Positions 36,442 to 47,076 are shown, numbered from the stretch's first letter. The stretch: DNA of 64,000 bases from Ensifer adhaerens (GCF_001270265.1 NZ_LGAP01000013.1:106574-170573), one strand, 5' to 3'. The notes: generated by a model from the sequence alone, not told the origin. Translations and numbers: made by a program.

Positions 36442-38723
36442 CCGGCAGCAGCGAGAGACATTTCAGGCTTCAGCGACTGGCCGCGCGAGGCGGCCACGAT
36501 CGTGTCGACGTCGAGGATGAGTGCCACCCGACCGTCGCCGAGGATCGTCGCGGCCGCGATACCAGGCACGTGGGTATAGTTGGCCTCGAGGCTCTTGATG
36601 ACGACCTGGCGCTGGCCCTGGATGGCGTCGACCATCAGCGCACGCTGACCGCCACCTTCCGATTCCACCAGAAGTGCTACGCCTTCGACCGGGTTGGCCT
36701 GGCTGGCGCGGAAGTTGAGGATGCGACCGACATCGACCAGCGGGCAGAAGGAATTGCGGATCGAAATCAGCCGCTGGTTGGAGCCGAAGGAGTGGATTGC
36801 GGCGGCTTCCGGCTGCAAGGTCTCGACGATCGCCGTCAGCGGCACCACCAGCGTCTGGTTGGCGACCGTGACCACCATGCCGTCAAGCACGGCCAGCGTC
36901 AGCGGCAGGCTCATGGTGAAGACCGAGCCGTGGCCGGGCTTCGACGAGATGTTGATGCGGCCGCCGAGCGCCTGGATCGAGCGCTTGACCACGTCCATGC
37001 CGACGCCGCGGCCGGAAATGTCGGAGATCTTGTCGGCGGTGGAGAAGCCGGCGTGGAAGATCAGATTGTCGATCTCTTCGTCGGAGAGATTGGCGTCCGC
37101 GGCAATCAGATCGTTGTCGATCGCCTTCTGGCGCACCTTCTCGCGGTTGATACCGGCGCCGTCATCGGCAAGCTCGATGACGATGCGGCCCGACCTATGC
37201 TTGGCCGTCAGGCGCACCGTGCCTTCGGCGCTCTTGCCGGCGGCAAGCCGCTTCTCCGGCGTTTCGAGGCCATGATCGACGGCGTTGCGGATCATGTGCG
37301 TCAGCGGTTCGGCCAGCTTGTCGATGACCGTCTTGTCGACTTCGGTGTTTTCGCCTTCGGTGATCAGGCGGACCGATTTTCCGGTCATGTCGGCGATTTC
37401 GCGCACGATACGCGACATGCGCTGGAACACCGGCTTTACCGGCTGCGCACGGATCGCCATCACCGAGTCCTGGATCTCGCGAGTGAGCTGCTGCAGCTCC
37501 TCGAGGCCCATGTTGATCGACGATGTGCCGTTAGCGTCGTTTTCGACCACGCTCTGCGACAGCATCGCCTGGTTGATCACGAGTTCGCCGACGAGGTTGA
37601 TCAGGCGGTCGACGCGATCGAGATCGACGCGGATGGTCGGTGTCGCGGCGGATGCTGCTGCCTGTTGCGCGGCTGCAGATTGCGCCGCAGCGCTGGCGGC
37701 AGCACCGGCCGATTTTTCAACGGGTGCACGAGCGGCCGACTGCGCCATCTGCAACACGTTGCTGGCGGTGCCGGCAGCGGAAACGGCCGCATCGCGGATC
37801 TGCTGCTGTGCTGCCAGCTGTTCTTCTTCCTCGATCACGCCGACCGGGCCAACCGGCTCGTCGTCGAGGATCGAGAGGTCGAACGGTACCGGCTGCATCG
37901 GCAGCTCCTCGCTCGGAGCGGCAGCACCGTCGGCAACCAGCGAAACCTCGAGGTCGCAATCCCACTCGGCGAATTCGAACACGGTGCGGATCGCGTCCTC
38001 GCCCTTGTCCGTCTTCAGCGAGATCTTCCAGGAGAAGTAAGCGGTCTCCGGGCTCAGGCGGTCGAGCGTCGGAAGTGCGTCCATGTCGCAATGGATGTTC
38101 ATCTCGCCCAGGCGGGAGAGGTCGCGCAGAAGCAGCGTTGCCTCATTGCCCTTGGCGTAGAGATCGGATTTCGGCCTGAAGACGATCTCGTAGGTCGGCA
38201 TCTCCATCAGCGCCGGTTCATCCGCCTCGAAATCGTCGAAGGAGAACGCGACGGGCTGGAAGCCTTCATCGTTGACGACGGGGGCAACAACCGGGGCAGC
38301 CTTGGCGACAGGCTCAGGAGCGGCCGATGCCTGCAGCACTTCGCCATTGGCAAGAGCCTCGAGCTCCTTGATCAACTGGCGGCTGCGTGCCTCGTCGACG
38401 CCGCCACCATCACGGGCGGCGTTCGTCAGGTCGGCCAGAACGTCGGCCGACTTCAACATCACCTTCAGAACCTCAGGACCGGGGTCGAGCCTGTTGGAAC
38501 GAACGCAATCAAGTGTCGTCTCGAACACATGGGCGAAGGAGACGAGGTCGTCGAGCCCGAAGGCGCCCGCGCCACCCTTGATCGAGTGCACCGCGCGAAA
38601 CACGGCATTGACCGTTTCCGGATCGCGGTCGCCGTCATTGAGCTTCAGAAGACCCGATTCCAGTTCGGCGAGTTGCTCCTCGCACTCCTGGAAGAAGATC
38701 TCTTTGATTTCGTTCATATCCAT
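36438..38723 (-). CDS. cheA: Chemotaxis histidine kinase CheA
   Basis: 761 aa with the five CheA domains in order: Hpt with phospho-His46 ([16 protein letters not shown]), a CheY/CheB-binding P2 region (about 165-260), a low-complexity Ala/Gln linker, dimerisation helices (about 360-425), the ATP-binding kinase domain ([51 protein letters not shown]) and a CheW-like P5 domain. In rhizobia CheS binds CheA near the P2 region to favour CheY1 dephosphorylation. An internal ATG at codon 3 is an alternative start. Confidence 0.97.
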   Translation of the reverse strand: MDMNEIKEIFFQECEEQLAELESGLLKLNDGDRDPETVNAVFRAVHSIKGGAGAFGLDDLVSFAHVFETTLDCVRSNRLDPGPEVLKVMLKSADVLADLTNAARDGGGVDEARSRQLIKELEALANGEVLQASAAPEPVAKAAPVVAPVVNDEGFQPVAFSFDDFEADEPALMEMPTYEIVFRPKSDLYAKGNEATLLLRDLSRLGEMNIHCDMDALPTLDRLSPETAYFSWKISLKTDKGEDAIRTVFEFAEWDCDLEVSLVADGAAAPSEELPMQPVPFDLSILDDEPVGPVGVIEEEEQLAAQQQIRDAAVSAAGTASNVLQMAQSAARAPVEKSAGAAASAAAQSAAAQQAAASAATPTIRVDLDRVDRLINLVGELVINQAMLSQSVVENDANGTSSINMGLEELQQLTREIQDSVMAIRAQPVKPVFQRMSRIVREIADMTGKSVRLITEGENTEVDKTVIDKLAEPLTHMIRNAVDHGLETPEKRLAAGKSAEGTVRLTAKHRSGRIVIELADDGAGINREKVRQKAIDNDLIAADANLSDEEIDNLIFHAGFSTADKISDISGRGVGMDVVKRSIQALGGRINISSKPGHGSVFTMSLPLTLAVLDGMVVTVANQTLVVPLTAIVETLQPEAAAIHSFGSNQRLISIRNSFCPLVDVGRILNFRASQANPVEGVALLVESEGGGQRALMVDAIQGQRQVVIKSLEANYTHVPGIAAATILGDGRVALILDVDTIVAASRGQSLKPEMSLAAAG

Positions 38724-38742
38724 TGGAGGCTATCCTCGGACT

Positions 38743-39108
38743 TCAGGCCGTTACGCGCTCGATTGCATCAATCAGTTTGGTCGGGTCGAACGGCTTGACG
38801 ATCCAGCCGGTAGCACCGGCCTGGCGGGCGCGGTTCTTCTTTTCGGCGTCGCTTTCCGTGGTCAGGACCAGGATCGGGATAGCGCGGCAACGGTCGTTCT
38901 TGCGCACGCCTTCGATGAAGCCGAAGCCGTCGAGACGCGGCATGTTGATGTCGGTGACGATGACATCAGGATTGGCTTCTTCGAGAACCTCGAGGCCCTC
39001 GACGCCGTCCTCTGCCTGGATCGTTTCGAAACCGGCATTGTTCAGCGTCACCAGAAGCATGTTCCGGATCGTCCGGGAGTCGTCGACTGTCAGAACTCGC
39101 TTTTTCAT
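38743..39108 (-). CDS. cheY1: Response regulator CheY1, phosphate-sink CheY
   Basis: 121-aa receiver: D9-D10, phospho-acceptor D53 (VIVTDINMPRLDG), T83 and K105 (IVKPFDPTKL). In S. meliloti CheY1 drains phosphate from CheY2-P through CheA, helped by CheS. It lies 3 bp after cheS and 19 bp before cheA. Confidence 0.95.
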   Translation of the reverse strand: MKKRVLTVDDSRTIRNMLLVTLNNAGFETIQAEDGVEGLEVLEEANPDVIVTDINMPRLDGFGFIEGVRKNDRCRAIPILVLTTESDAEKKNRARQAGATGWIVKPFDPTKLIDAIERVTA

Positions 39109-39111
39109 TCC

Positions 39112-39405
39112 TCAAATCTCCTTTGCCATCAGATGGTCGATGTCGACCCCGATGAGCTGTGTCGTTTTCTCGAAAGCGTCCGACACCTTGCTGAAGGTGA
39201 AAGACAAATGATCCTCTTCCCAAGTCTTGGCGCCGGCCATCAGCACCTGGACGCAGAGCGTTCCCACCCGCTCGACCGCCGAGGCATCGATCGTGAGATC
39301 GCTGCCCTTCAGGCCCAAAAGCTTCTCATGCAGCGCGGTTGCTTCGTTCAGGTCCAACACCGGAGCGAGGCTGAGCGTCTTCTGAGCGGTCTTCTTGCTG
39401 GCCAT
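39112..39405 (-). CDS. cheS: CheS, STAS-domain chemotaxis protein
   Basis: 97 aa forming a single STAS-like domain (LSLAPVLDLNEATALHEKLL, DLTIDASAVERVGTLCVQVL, MAGAKTWEED). In S. meliloti the protein in this position, CheS, forms a complex with CheA that binds CheY1 more tightly and speeds its dephosphorylation. The Ser/Thr of the usual STAS phosphorylation loop (DxSxxxxxxS) appears as DASAVERVGT, with Thr instead of the second Ser. It lies between icpA and cheY1. Confidence 0.9.
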   Translation of the reverse strand: MASKKTAQKTLSLAPVLDLNEATALHEKLLGLKGSDLTIDASAVERVGTLCVQVLMAGAKTWEEDHLSFTFSKVSDAFEKTTQLIGVDIDHLMAKEI

Positions 39406-39446
39406 ACCTGTTTTCCTTGACTGCTAACTCTTGAGTGCCCTTGAGA

Positions 39447-41069
39447 TCAGCGTTGCCAACCGGCGAACTGACGTTGCGGACCGTCATCGAACAATGGGGC
39501 CGTCAGTTCATCGTCGGCCGCGGCCAGAGGAGCCGCGAGGCTGCGTCCCTGGCTGGCAGTCGATGTTGGCGAAGCCGCGTGGCGACGTTCGACGCGGAAC
39601 CTGCGGATCGTCTCGCCAAGCTCGACGATGACATTGTGCAGATCGTCCGAAGACCGGACCGTTTCGCCCGCCATTGCGGCGCTCGCCTGCACGGCTTGCG
39701 AAATCGCTCCGATGTCGGAGGCAACGCCCCTGAGATCGCCGACCTGCTGCTCCGCCTCGCGGGCAATGCCTGAGACGGCGGCGTTGATCGACGTCACCTG
39801 CTGGACAATGCTGCTGATTGCATCCTGCGTGCGACCGACGATCTCGACGCCGGTCTCGACCTGGGCCTTGGTGCCCGTCACCAGCTGCTTGATTTCACGC
39901 GCCGCTTCGCCGGAGCGCTGCGCAAGTGCGCGCACTTCCTGGGCGACGACGGCAAAGCCGCGGCCGCTGTCGCCCGCGCGCGCAGCCTCGATGCCGGCGT
40001 TCAGCGCCAGGAGATTGGTCTGGAAGGCGATCTCGTCGATGACACCGATGATCTGGCCGATCTTCTCGGCGGACGCCTCGATATCGGCCATGGCGGAAAT
40101 TGCCTGGCCGGCAATCTCGCCGCTGCGCTCGACGGCGACCCGCGTCTCGTTGGCTTTTGTCTCGGTGACGCTGATGCGGCTCGAGCCCGTGGCCATGCGT
40201 TCGGTCATATCGGCAAGTGCTGCAATCTGGCCCGACAGGGCATCGGCTTCAGCCGCGGCCCTTTCGGAGAAGCCGGCCGCACCATCGCGAAGACGTCCGA
40301 TGGACGTCTCCGCCGCCTGGCCGCGTTGGTCGGCCGACTGCAGGCTTTGCTGGATCGTGTCGAGTGCTGCATTCAAGCTGGCAACGATCGGCTGGTAGGC
40401 ATCCGGCGCGTTCTGCGACAGGCGCACGCCGAGGTCGCCCTCGTTCAAGCCCTTTGCGAAGTCGCCGAAAAGGGCCGTTACCGCCTGCTCGTCGGCGCTG
40501 TGCTGGTCGGCGAGCTGGCGCTGGTGCTGCTGACGGAGGGCGTTGAACCGAAGCGAGACGCCGATCTCGGTGTCGACGAAGACGGTACGGACGAGTGCCG
40601 CGACCAGATCGCAGAGTTCCTTGCGACGCCCCCTGCCCATCGGCAGGAAAGATTTCGGCCAAGCCTCTTCGATGAGGCCGACCAGCAAATGTTCAAGCAC
40701 GACGGCGTGGCTCGCCATCTGCCAGCGCGGATCGAGGCCCATGCGGTTTGCGGTATCGGCGAGCACCTTGACGCGCTCGGCATAAAGGCCGTCGAAGCGC
40801 GCATCGGTCAGCACGTTCCAGTGCGAGGACTGGATGTCCTGCAGGCGCTCGAGCTGCCGGTCGCTATCGAAGTGCCGGGCCGCGTCAGGATAGCTCTGCA
40901 GGCGCTGGAAGAGATCGCGAAGTGCCGCGTCGATGCGGGGGGAGAGTTTCTGCCTGATATTGCGGACGCGGGAACAGCTGCCGTCGTCGAGCCCGGCAAA
41001 ACGCAAGCGCTCCAGCAGACTGCCTGCCTGGCCCTTCCTTGCCTGTTCTGACGATGTTTCCTGCCTCAA
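39447..41069 (-). CDS. icpA: IcpA (McpE), soluble chemoreceptor with an N-terminal protoglobin-like domain
   Basis: 540 aa, no membrane helix, so a cytoplasmic receptor. Residues 20-180 resemble the globin-sensor (protoglobin) domain. A HAMP-like linker and then the MCP signalling domain follow, with the hairpin tip [40 protein letters not shown]. Where globin-coupled sensors have a proximal haem His just before the (R/I)GLxPRW motif, this protein has Ala107 ([12 protein letters not shown]). It may therefore sense without haem. It heads the che operon. No C-terminal CheR-docking pentapeptide (xWxxF) is visible; the chain ends FAGWQR. Confidence 0.9.
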   Translation of the reverse strand: MRQETSSEQARKGQAGSLLERLRFAGLDDGSCSRVRNIRQKLSPRIDAALRDLFQRLQSYPDAARHFDSDRQLERLQDIQSSHWNVLTDARFDGLYAERVKVLADTANRMGLDPRWQMASHAVVLEHLLVGLIEEAWPKSFLPMGRGRRKELCDLVAALVRTVFVDTEIGVSLRFNALRQQHQRQLADQHSADEQAVTALFGDFAKGLNEGDLGVRLSQNAPDAYQPIVASLNAALDTIQQSLQSADQRGQAAETSIGRLRDGAAGFSERAAAEADALSGQIAALADMTERMATGSSRISVTETKANETRVAVERSGEIAGQAISAMADIEASAEKIGQIIGVIDEIAFQTNLLALNAGIEAARAGDSGRGFAVVAQEVRALAQRSGEAAREIKQLVTGTKAQVETGVEIVGRTQDAISSIVQQVTSINAAVSGIAREAEQQVGDLRGVASDIGAISQAVQASAAMAGETVRSSDDLHNVIVELGETIRRFRVERRHAASPTSTASQGRSLAAPLAAADDELTAPLFDDGPQRQFAGWQR

Positions 41070-41584
41070 CGCTCAATCCCCGGCTTTGCATGCTCGGAAT
41101 TTGCCTGGGGAGGATCAGGACAGTCCACGGTCCACCGGACGTGCACGCCACATCATTGAGATCAGCCCCCGCCGCTTAGGCGTCTGCTATCGTCCATCCC
41201 GCAAGTAAATTCGATGACGAATCGATACCGGACCGGAACCGGTACGGCGGGGCGGCATCATGCCTTGAGGAGACTGTGAATTTTCCCATTCCGACGTGTG
41301 GGACAATGTTTATGGTTAATTCCTTGCTTGAAGGTTAACGGTTGATGGCCTGTAACTGGATTCACTAACATTCGCCGGGTGTTTTCGGGCACTGTTTTTG
41401 CGGTGCAGCAATGCCGCACTATTAGCCGCGAATTTCAACAGGTTTTCACTCACAAGAGTTTAGAATTGTACTTCTACTTGCGCTCGCGTATCGAAGCGAA
41501 AGTGAAGTGGGCGCAGACCGCGCGGAAGAAACCTTTGCAGCAAGCAGAGCGACATCATGACGATGCGCTGACGGGAAACGAACA
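41070..41584. promoter_or_regulatory. Upstream region of the icpA-che-fliF operon
   Basis: About 515 bp upstream of icpA, with no convincing gene. It should contain the che operon promoter. The stretch 41290-41460 is AT-richer than its flanks, with GGTTAAC/GGTTAATT steps. Nothing more specific can be assigned. Confidence 0.5.
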
Positions 41585-41698
41585 ATGATTGTTCTTGGAA
41601 TAGGCGCCGCTCTCACAGCAATCCTGACAATGATGGCCGTATCCATCGTGCTCAATCTTGAGCATAACCGCGCGACGAACCGCAGCTCAGTTTTCTGA
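41585..41698 (+). CDS. Putative 37-aa single-helix membrane protein
   Basis: A short frame, ATG to TGA, encoding a hydrophobic N-terminal helix of about 24 residues (MIVLGIGAALTAILTMMAVS, IVLN) followed by a polar tail (LEHNRATNRSSVF). Composition and layout are those of a small membrane protein rather than chance. A weak purine-rich site (GGGAAACG) lies 8-9 bases upstream. It is convergent with rhaK, and a terminator-like hairpin (41703-41749) lies right after it. No family recognised. Confidence 0.35.
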   Translation: MIVLGIGAALTAILTMMAVSIVLNLEHNRATNRSSVF

Positions 41699-41702
41699 GA
41701 AG

Positions 41703-41749
41703 AAAAACGGGCGCCATCGACGCCGACGCGCCTCTCATGCGGCGGCGTT
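41703..41749 (-). terminator. Probable terminator of the rhamnose operon after rhaK
   Basis: Imperfect hairpin, arms GACGCCGACGC (41719-41729) and GCGGCGGCGTT (41739-41749), 9 of 11 pairs. On the minus strand it leads into GTTTTTCTTCTC. It lies just past the rhaK stop at 41764. Confidence 0.5.
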
Positions 41750-41763
41750 ACTTTTCCGATATT

Positions 41764-43161
41764 TCATGATTGCTGATCGCCCGCGCCAATTTGCACGTGG
41801 CTTTTCGTTAGCGACCGCCAGTTTTCTGCGTAACGCGCAAAGTTTTCGGGAACGGGTCCGGCGAACGGCTGCACACCGGTTCGCACATGACGCCCGTCGA
41901 CAAGGCTCGCGGCCCCGAGGCTCGTGCCGGTCACATTATGACCATCGGCAAAAACCGGGCGCCCGGTTGCCGCTTGAAGCATGCGCAGATAGGCGGCATT
42001 TGCGGCAAACGGCCCTTCGACCACGATATCCCCTCGCGCGCCGATGAGATCGAGGCAGGTCGCCGTCATCAGCGCCAGATAGAAGGAGACGGCCGCGGTC
42101 TTCTCCGAGGGCGTCAACGTGCCTTCGTCCATCGTCCAGCAGGCCTTGTTCGAGGGGAAAGGCCCGGAGCCTTCGGGAAGCGAAGGCAGCAGCATGTGCC
42201 CCGCTGCAACAACTGCGCTTTCGTCCTCAAACGACGAGGATGCGGCGCCATCGCCGAGCAACAGCGAGAAGGCGCGACCGCCCATGAAACGCGCCGAGGG
42301 AACGGGATCGCCAAGCGCGTTGACGTTGATCAGCGTGTCTCGATGTTCATCGAGCGTCACCTCGTCGGCACCGACCGCCAGCATCACGACCCAGGTGCCG
42401 GTCGACACGACGGAAAACGGCGCTTGCCGGGTCAGCAAATGCGGTAGCAGAGAGGCATTGGAATCGTGAATGCCGCAATAAACAGGTGTGCCACTTGGGA
42501 TGCCGGTGGCCGCACAAAGTTCAGGCAACAACGCGCCGACGATTTCGTCTGCCTTGCGGACCGGCGCAAACAGGTGCCGCCAGCCCTGGCTGTCCACCAA
42601 TGATGAGAAGGTGCCGGCGTTCGGATTCCAGAGATCGGTGTGGCAGCCGAGCGAGGTCAGCTCGTTGACCCGGATGCCGGTCAATCGAAAGGTCCAGTAT
42701 TGCGCATAGGTCAGGATCGTTGCGACCTTGGCGAAGGCGTCGGCAAAGGTCTGCTGCTGCCAGAACAGCTGGGCACCGACATTGAGGCCCATTGGCAGAC
42801 GCGCGGATCCGGTTTCCGCGAAAGGCGGGCGAAGGCGCTCGTAGGCGTCCGAGAGCGTATCCGGCCCGCCGAATTCGTAGTCGAGCACCGGCAAGGCAAG
42901 TCCGCCGGCTTCATTGAGAACGACCGCCGTCGCTCCGTGGGTGGTGATCGAGATCGCCTGCAAGGGATGCTCGGCTTGGAGCGTCTTCAGACTATCGAGC
43001 ACGAAGTCCCAGAGGCGCTCGACATCGAAATGCGGATAGGGATCGCCCTCGACCACGCCGTTCGCAGTCTTGCGCACGGCAATCTCTTCGAAGCGATCGA
43101 GATCGACCGCTGCGACCTTGGCATTGGTCTTGCCGATGTCGATGACGCCCACGATCCGCAT
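41764..43161 (-). CDS. rhaK: L-rhamnulokinase, FGGY family (RhaK)
   Basis: 465 aa. The N-terminal ATPase-fold phosphate loop is GVIDIGKTNAKVAAVDLDRF. Further FGGY features are ISITTHGATAVVLNE, TPVYCGIHDSNASLLP and VVSTGTWVVMLAVG. It phosphorylates L-rhamnulose to rhamnulose-1-phosphate. In Rhizobium leguminosarum RhaK is also needed for transport through the rhamnose ABC system, an unusual dual role. It is the last gene of rhaRSTPQUK, 4 bp after rhaU. Confidence 0.9.
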   Translation of the reverse strand: MRIVGVIDIGKTNAKVAAVDLDRFEEIAVRKTANGVVEGDPYPHFDVERLWDFVLDSLKTLQAEHPLQAISITTHGATAVVLNEAGGLALPVLDYEFGGPDTLSDAYERLRPPFAETGSARLPMGLNVGAQLFWQQQTFADAFAKVATILTYAQYWTFRLTGIRVNELTSLGCHTDLWNPNAGTFSSLVDSQGWRHLFAPVRKADEIVGALLPELCAATGIPSGTPVYCGIHDSNASLLPHLLTRQAPFSVVSTGTWVVMLAVGADEVTLDEHRDTLINVNALGDPVPSARFMGGRAFSLLLGDGAASSSFEDESAVVAAGHMLLPSLPEGSGPFPSNKACWTMDEGTLTPSEKTAAVSFYLALMTATCLDLIGARGDIVVEGPFAANAAYLRMLQAATGRPVFADGHNVTGTSLGAASLVDGRHVRTGVQPFAGPVPENFARYAENWRSLTKSHVQIGAGDQQS

Positions 43162-43165
43162 CGGG

Positions 43166-43480
43166 TCAGCTCATGTGAAAGACGGTTTTGAGCGGCACGG
43201 CGACAGGTTCGTTATCCCTACGCGTTTCCATAATGTCGGCCATATGCGCCCACCACTTCTGCATCACGGGATGAGAGGGCAGATCGGCCATGCCATGATC
43301 GTCCGTTCGCCAGAGGACGCCGAAAAGCAGATCGTTCTCTTCGTCGAGATGGATGGAATAGTCCGAGACGCCTGCCTCTTTCAGCAAGGCCACCAGTTCC
43401 GGCCAGATGGCGTCGTGACGCGCGGTATATTCCGCGGCCATTCCCCGATTGAGCCGCATGCGGAAGGCGTATTTTTCCAT
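43166..43480 (-). CDS. rhaU: L-rhamnose mutarotase (RhaU/RhaM)
   Basis: 104 aa from the ATG at 43480, the exact size of the family; a longer frame to 43537 lacks homologous sequence. Conserved core: [18 protein letters not shown], catalytic His22 in [25 protein letters not shown] and [11 protein letters not shown]. It interconverts alpha and beta anomers of L-rhamnose to feed the isomerase. It lies between rhaQ and rhaK. Confidence 0.95.
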   Translation of the reverse strand: MEKYAFRMRLNRGMAAEYTARHDAIWPELVALLKEAGVSDYSIHLDEENDLLFGVLWRTDDHGMADLPSHPVMQKWWAHMADIMETRRDNEPVAVPLKTVFHMS

Positions 43481-43487
43481 GGAAACC

Positions 43488-44492
43488 TCAGTGGGCAAGA
43501 CGGCGGCGGGCGCGTCGCCACAGGATGGGCAGGGCAATGACCGAGATCAACAGCAAACCGATGAAGATCGACATGACGATGCCCGGCACGTTCAAAAGCC
43601 CGAAGCCGAAAGTGACCATGCCCATGATCAGGGCCGCCAGCACCACGCCCGGGATAGTGCCGGACCCACCGAGAATGCTGACGCCGCCAAGCACCACCAT
43701 GGTCACGACTTCCAGTTCCCAGCCGAGCGCGATCGACGGGCGGGTGGAGCCGAGACGCGAGGTCAGGCAGATCGAAGCAAGCCCGGCCATCAGGCCGGTT
43801 AGCAGGAACAACGTGAACTTCACACGGCCGACGCGGATACCGGAGAACAGCGCGGCCGTCTGGTTGTTGCCGATCGCAAAGACGGCGCGGCCGAAATTGG
43901 TCCTGTGCAGCACCACGCCGTAGATGACCGCCAGGACAACGAACAGCGTGAACTCGAAGGAGAACACCCACCAGACATAGCCCTGCCCGAACCAGGAAAA
44001 GCTGTCGGGATAGCCGGTGAAGGCCTGATCGCCGAGGATGATAAAGGAAAGCCCGCGAAACAGGCTCATGGTGCCGATGGTGACGACGATCGACGGCAGG
44101 CCGAGGCCGGTGATCAGCAGGCCGTTGACGATGCCGCAAAGCAGCCCGACCGAAAGCCCGACAACCACCAGAGCCGGCGTGTCGAAGCCGAGCTGGACGG
44201 CATAGCCCATCGCTGTCGAGGCAAGCGCGATGATCGAGGCGACCGAGAGATCGATTTCACCGGAAATGATCACCAGCGCCATGGCAAAGGCGATCATCGC
44301 CTTTTCGGTGAAATTGAATGTGGCGTCGGACAGGTTCCACGGGTCGAGGAAATAGGGCGAGGCCAGCGAATTGCCGAGGAAGATGACGCAGGCGACGACG
44401 AGCAGCAGGCTTTCCCAGCTCTTCAGCAGGCGCGCGCGGCGCCCCTCAAGCCGGTCGGGAATAATGCGGGGGGATAGATGCGTTTCGGCCAT
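43488..44492 (-). CDS. rhaQ: Rhamnose ABC transporter permease RhaQ
   Basis: 334 aa from the ATG at 44492, which overlaps the rhaP stop by 4 nt. About nine or ten membrane helices ([40 protein letters not shown]). The carbohydrate ABC permease signature [20 protein letters not shown] and [20 protein letters not shown] fit the RbsC/AraH family. It forms the importer with RhaP, RhaT and RhaS. Confidence 0.93.
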   Translation of the reverse strand: MAETHLSPRIIPDRLEGRRARLLKSWESLLLVVACVIFLGNSLASPYFLDPWNLSDATFNFTEKAMIAFAMALVIISGEIDLSVASIIALASTAMGYAVQLGFDTPALVVVGLSVGLLCGIVNGLLITGLGLPSIVVTIGTMSLFRGLSFIILGDQAFTGYPDSFSWFGQGYVWWVFSFEFTLFVVLAVIYGVVLHRTNFGRAVFAIGNNQTAALFSGIRVGRVKFTLFLLTGLMAGLASICLTSRLGSTRPSIALGWELEVVTMVVLGGVSILGGSGTIPGVVLAALIMGMVTFGFGLLNVPGIVMSIFIGLLLISVIALPILWRRARRRLAH

Positions 44493-45469
44493 CAGACAGC
44501 CTCCGCCTTTCTGAGGATGACACGTCCCTTGCGCCGTTCGGCACGCGCATTGACGGCAACGGCGATGATGATCACCATGCCGGAGATCGCCATCTGGGCG
44601 AAGGGGGAGATGTTGATGACCGGCAGGGCGTTCTTGATCACGCCGAGGAACAGCGCGCCGAGCACTGCCCCCGGCACCGAGCCTATGCCGCCGGCAATCG
44701 TGATGCCGCCGATGACGCAGGCGGCGATGATGTCGAGTTCGAAGCCGGCGGCAATATCGACATAGGCAACGGCATAACGCGATACCCAGAGATAACCGGA
44801 CAGGCCGGCCAGCGTGCCTGAGAGGCAATAGGCAAAGAAGCGCGTTCGTCCGACATCGATGCCGGTGTAGACGGCCGCATGCGGATTGCCGCCGACGGCG
44901 AAGAAGGCGCGCCCGAGCGGCGTGCGGCTCATCACCAGGAAGATCGTCACGACCATGACGACCGAGAGCCAGGACAGCACCGGAATGCCGGCAAGATCAG
45001 TGCGCGGAAAGCTCTTGAAGGCATCGCTCATCTGGTGGGCATTGATCCACTTGCCGTTGGTCAAGAGGAAGATCAGGCCGCGATAGATGGTCAGGGTGCC
45101 GAGCGTGACGACGATCGGCGGGATGTCGAGCTTCCAGACGAGCGCGCCGTTGATCATGCCAAGGATAGCGCCGAGCGCCATCGCCGACAGGATGATGATC
45201 GGGATCGGCAGGCCGGGAAAGGCCGCGTTCAGCATGGCTGCGACCATGCCGGAAAGCGCCAGGTTTGCCGCCATGGACAGATCGATGCAGCGTGTCAGGA
45301 TCACGGCCATCTGACCGAGCGCCAGGATGATCAGGATCGAGGTGTCGTTGTAGACGCGTGCCAGATTGGCGGGCGTGATAAAGGGCGGGAAGCGCCAGGC
45401 AATCAGGGCGATCAGCACCAGGATTGCGCCGACGAGCAGCAGTTCACGGTTTTTCAGCAGCTTGCCCAT
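44492..45469 (-). CDS. rhaP: Rhamnose ABC transporter permease RhaP
   Basis: 325 aa from the ATG at 45469, which overlaps the last base of the rhaT stop; a GTG one codon upstream is an alternative. A multi-helix RbsC-family permease with MAVILTRCIDLSMAANLALS, IPPIVVTLGTLTIYRGLIFL and GGITIAGGIGSVPGAVLGAL. Like RhaQ it has the EAA-like cytoplasmic loop that contacts RhaT. Confidence 0.93.
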   Translation of the reverse strand: MGKLLKNRELLLVGAILVLIALIAWRFPPFITPANLARVYNDTSILIILALGQMAVILTRCIDLSMAANLALSGMVAAMLNAAFPGLPIPIIILSAMALGAILGMINGALVWKLDIPPIVVTLGTLTIYRGLIFLLTNGKWINAHQMSDAFKSFPRTDLAGIPVLSWLSVVMVVTIFLVMSRTPLGRAFFAVGGNPHAAVYTGIDVGRTRFFAYCLSGTLAGLSGYLWVSRYAVAYVDIAAGFELDIIAACVIGGITIAGGIGSVPGAVLGALFLGVIKNALPVINISPFAQMAISGMVIIIAVAVNARAERRKGRVILRKAEAV

Positions 45470-46965
45470 CACGCGGCCTCCACAATGCCGGCTGCGGCAC
45501 GCACCAGCTTTTCCGCCGTCAACTCGTCACGCTCGAAGCGGCCGACGATGCGGCCCTCGCGCATGACGATGACGCGATCCGACATGCCCATGATTTCGGG
45601 GATCTCCGATGAGACCATGATGACGCTGAGACCCTGTGCGGCAAGCTCGCTCATGAAGGCGTGCACCGCGGCTTTGGAGCCGATGTCGATGCCTTTGGTC
45701 GGCTCGTCGAGGATGATCACCTTCGGCTTGGTTGCCAGCCACTTGGCGATGACCACCTTCTGCTGGTTTCCGCCGGAAAGCGTGCCGACGTCCTGGTCGA
45801 GGGAAGCGGCTCGCAGATCGAGTCTCGACGTATATTCGCGTGCAAGCGCGAACTCGTTGGCGAGTTTCAGGAAGCCGGAACGCGAGGTCCGCGACAGTGA
45901 CGGCAACGTCACATTCTGGAAGATCGGCAAACCGATGATCGCGCCCTGGCGACCGCGCTCCTCCGGCACATAGACGATACCGCTCCTGATCGCCTCCGAC
46001 GGGCTGCGGATCACCAGGATCTCGCCGTCGAGCCTGATGGCGCCAGCCGACGGGCGGGTGATGCCGATCAGCGACTGCATGAATTCGGAGCGGCCGGCGC
46101 CGACCAGCCCGTAGAAGCCGAGGATCTCGCCGCGCCTGAGTTCGAAGTTGATGTCCTCGAACTCGGTCGGGTGGCGATAGCCAGAGACGGTGAGAACGGG
46201 GTCGCCGATGACAACGTCCTTCTTCGGATAGACGGAGCCGACGGCGCGGCCGACCATCATGCGCACGAGATCGTCCTGGCTGACATCGGCGATCAACCCC
46301 TCGCCGACCATCGAGCCATCGCGAAACACCGTATAGCGATCGGCGATGCGGAAGATCTCGTCGAACTTGTGGCTGATGAAGAGGATCGCCTTGCCGTCTG
46401 CCTTCAGCCGTTCGACGAGCGCATAGAGTTCGTGAATTTCCTTGTGCGACAGCGCCGCCGTCGGCTCGTCCATGATGACGACGCGGGCGTCGACCGACAG
46501 CGCGCGGGCGATCGCCACCAGATGCTTCTTGGCAATGCCGAGGTCGCGCAGCCGGATCGTCGGATCGAAATCGGCACCGGCGCGATGCAAAAGCGCGCGC
46601 GCATCGGCATTGAGTTTCGCCCAGTCGATCAGACCGAAACGATTGCGCGGGGCATGGCCGAGGAAGATGTTCTCGGCGACGGACAGTTCGTCGAAGAGCA
46701 CCGTTTCCTGATGGATCGCCGTGACGCCGGCGCGCGCGGCGGAAAGGGCCGTCGGGAAAGTCGTTTCCGTATCCGCGACACGGATGCTGCCGCCGTCCGG
46801 CTGGTAGATACCGGTCAAGATCTTGACGAGGGTCGACTTGCCCGCACCGTTCTCACCGACGAGCGCCGTGACCGAACCGGGATAAAGCGACAGCGAAACG
46901 TCGGACAATGCCTTGACGCCAGGAAAGGACTTCGAAATCCCCTCGAGCGCAATGGCGGGCTTCAT
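45469..46965 (-). CDS. rhaT: Rhamnose ABC transporter ATP-binding protein RhaT
   Basis: 498 aa from the ATG at 46965 (MKPAIALEGIS...); a GTG 42 nt upstream would add 14 residues. Two ABC cassettes as in RbsA/AraG. The first has Walker A (VGENGAGKSTLVKILTGIYQ) and Walker B (ARVVIMDEPTAALSHKEIHE). The second has a degenerate Walker A (FYGLVGAGRSEFMQSLIG) but an intact signature (LSGGNQQKVVIAKWLATKPK) and Walker B (VIILDEPTKGIDIGSKAAVH). It energises rhamnose uptake. A RIME1-type element separates it from rhaS upstream. Confidence 0.94.
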   Translation of the reverse strand: MKPAIALEGISKSFPGVKALSDVSLSLYPGSVTALVGENGAGKSTLVKILTGIYQPDGGSIRVADTETTFPTALSAARAGVTAIHQETVLFDELSVAENIFLGHAPRNRFGLIDWAKLNADARALLHRAGADFDPTIRLRDLGIAKKHLVAIARALSVDARVVIMDEPTAALSHKEIHELYALVERLKADGKAILFISHKFDEIFRIADRYTVFRDGSMVGEGLIADVSQDDLVRMMVGRAVGSVYPKKDVVIGDPVLTVSGYRHPTEFEDINFELRRGEILGFYGLVGAGRSEFMQSLIGITRPSAGAIRLDGEILVIRSPSEAIRSGIVYVPEERGRQGAIIGLPIFQNVTLPSLSRTSRSGFLKLANEFALAREYTSRLDLRAASLDQDVGTLSGGNQQKVVIAKWLATKPKVIILDEPTKGIDIGSKAAVHAFMSELAAQGLSVIMVSSEIPEIMGMSDRVIVMREGRIVGRFERDELTAEKLVRAAAGIVEAA

Positions 46966-47076
46966 CCGCGATGTGATCGTATCCTGCAGCAAGAGAGAGT
47001 CCACCAATTCAGTTGTTTCAAGGAGGCAGCGGTCTTCGCAACGAGACCGCCTTCACCTTGCTTCCGGAGAAGGAGG

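Noticed and set aside
36309..38798. Plus-strand open frame of 829 codons opposite cheA
   Set aside because: cheA on the minus strand is complete with all domains; the opposite frame has no recognisable motif.
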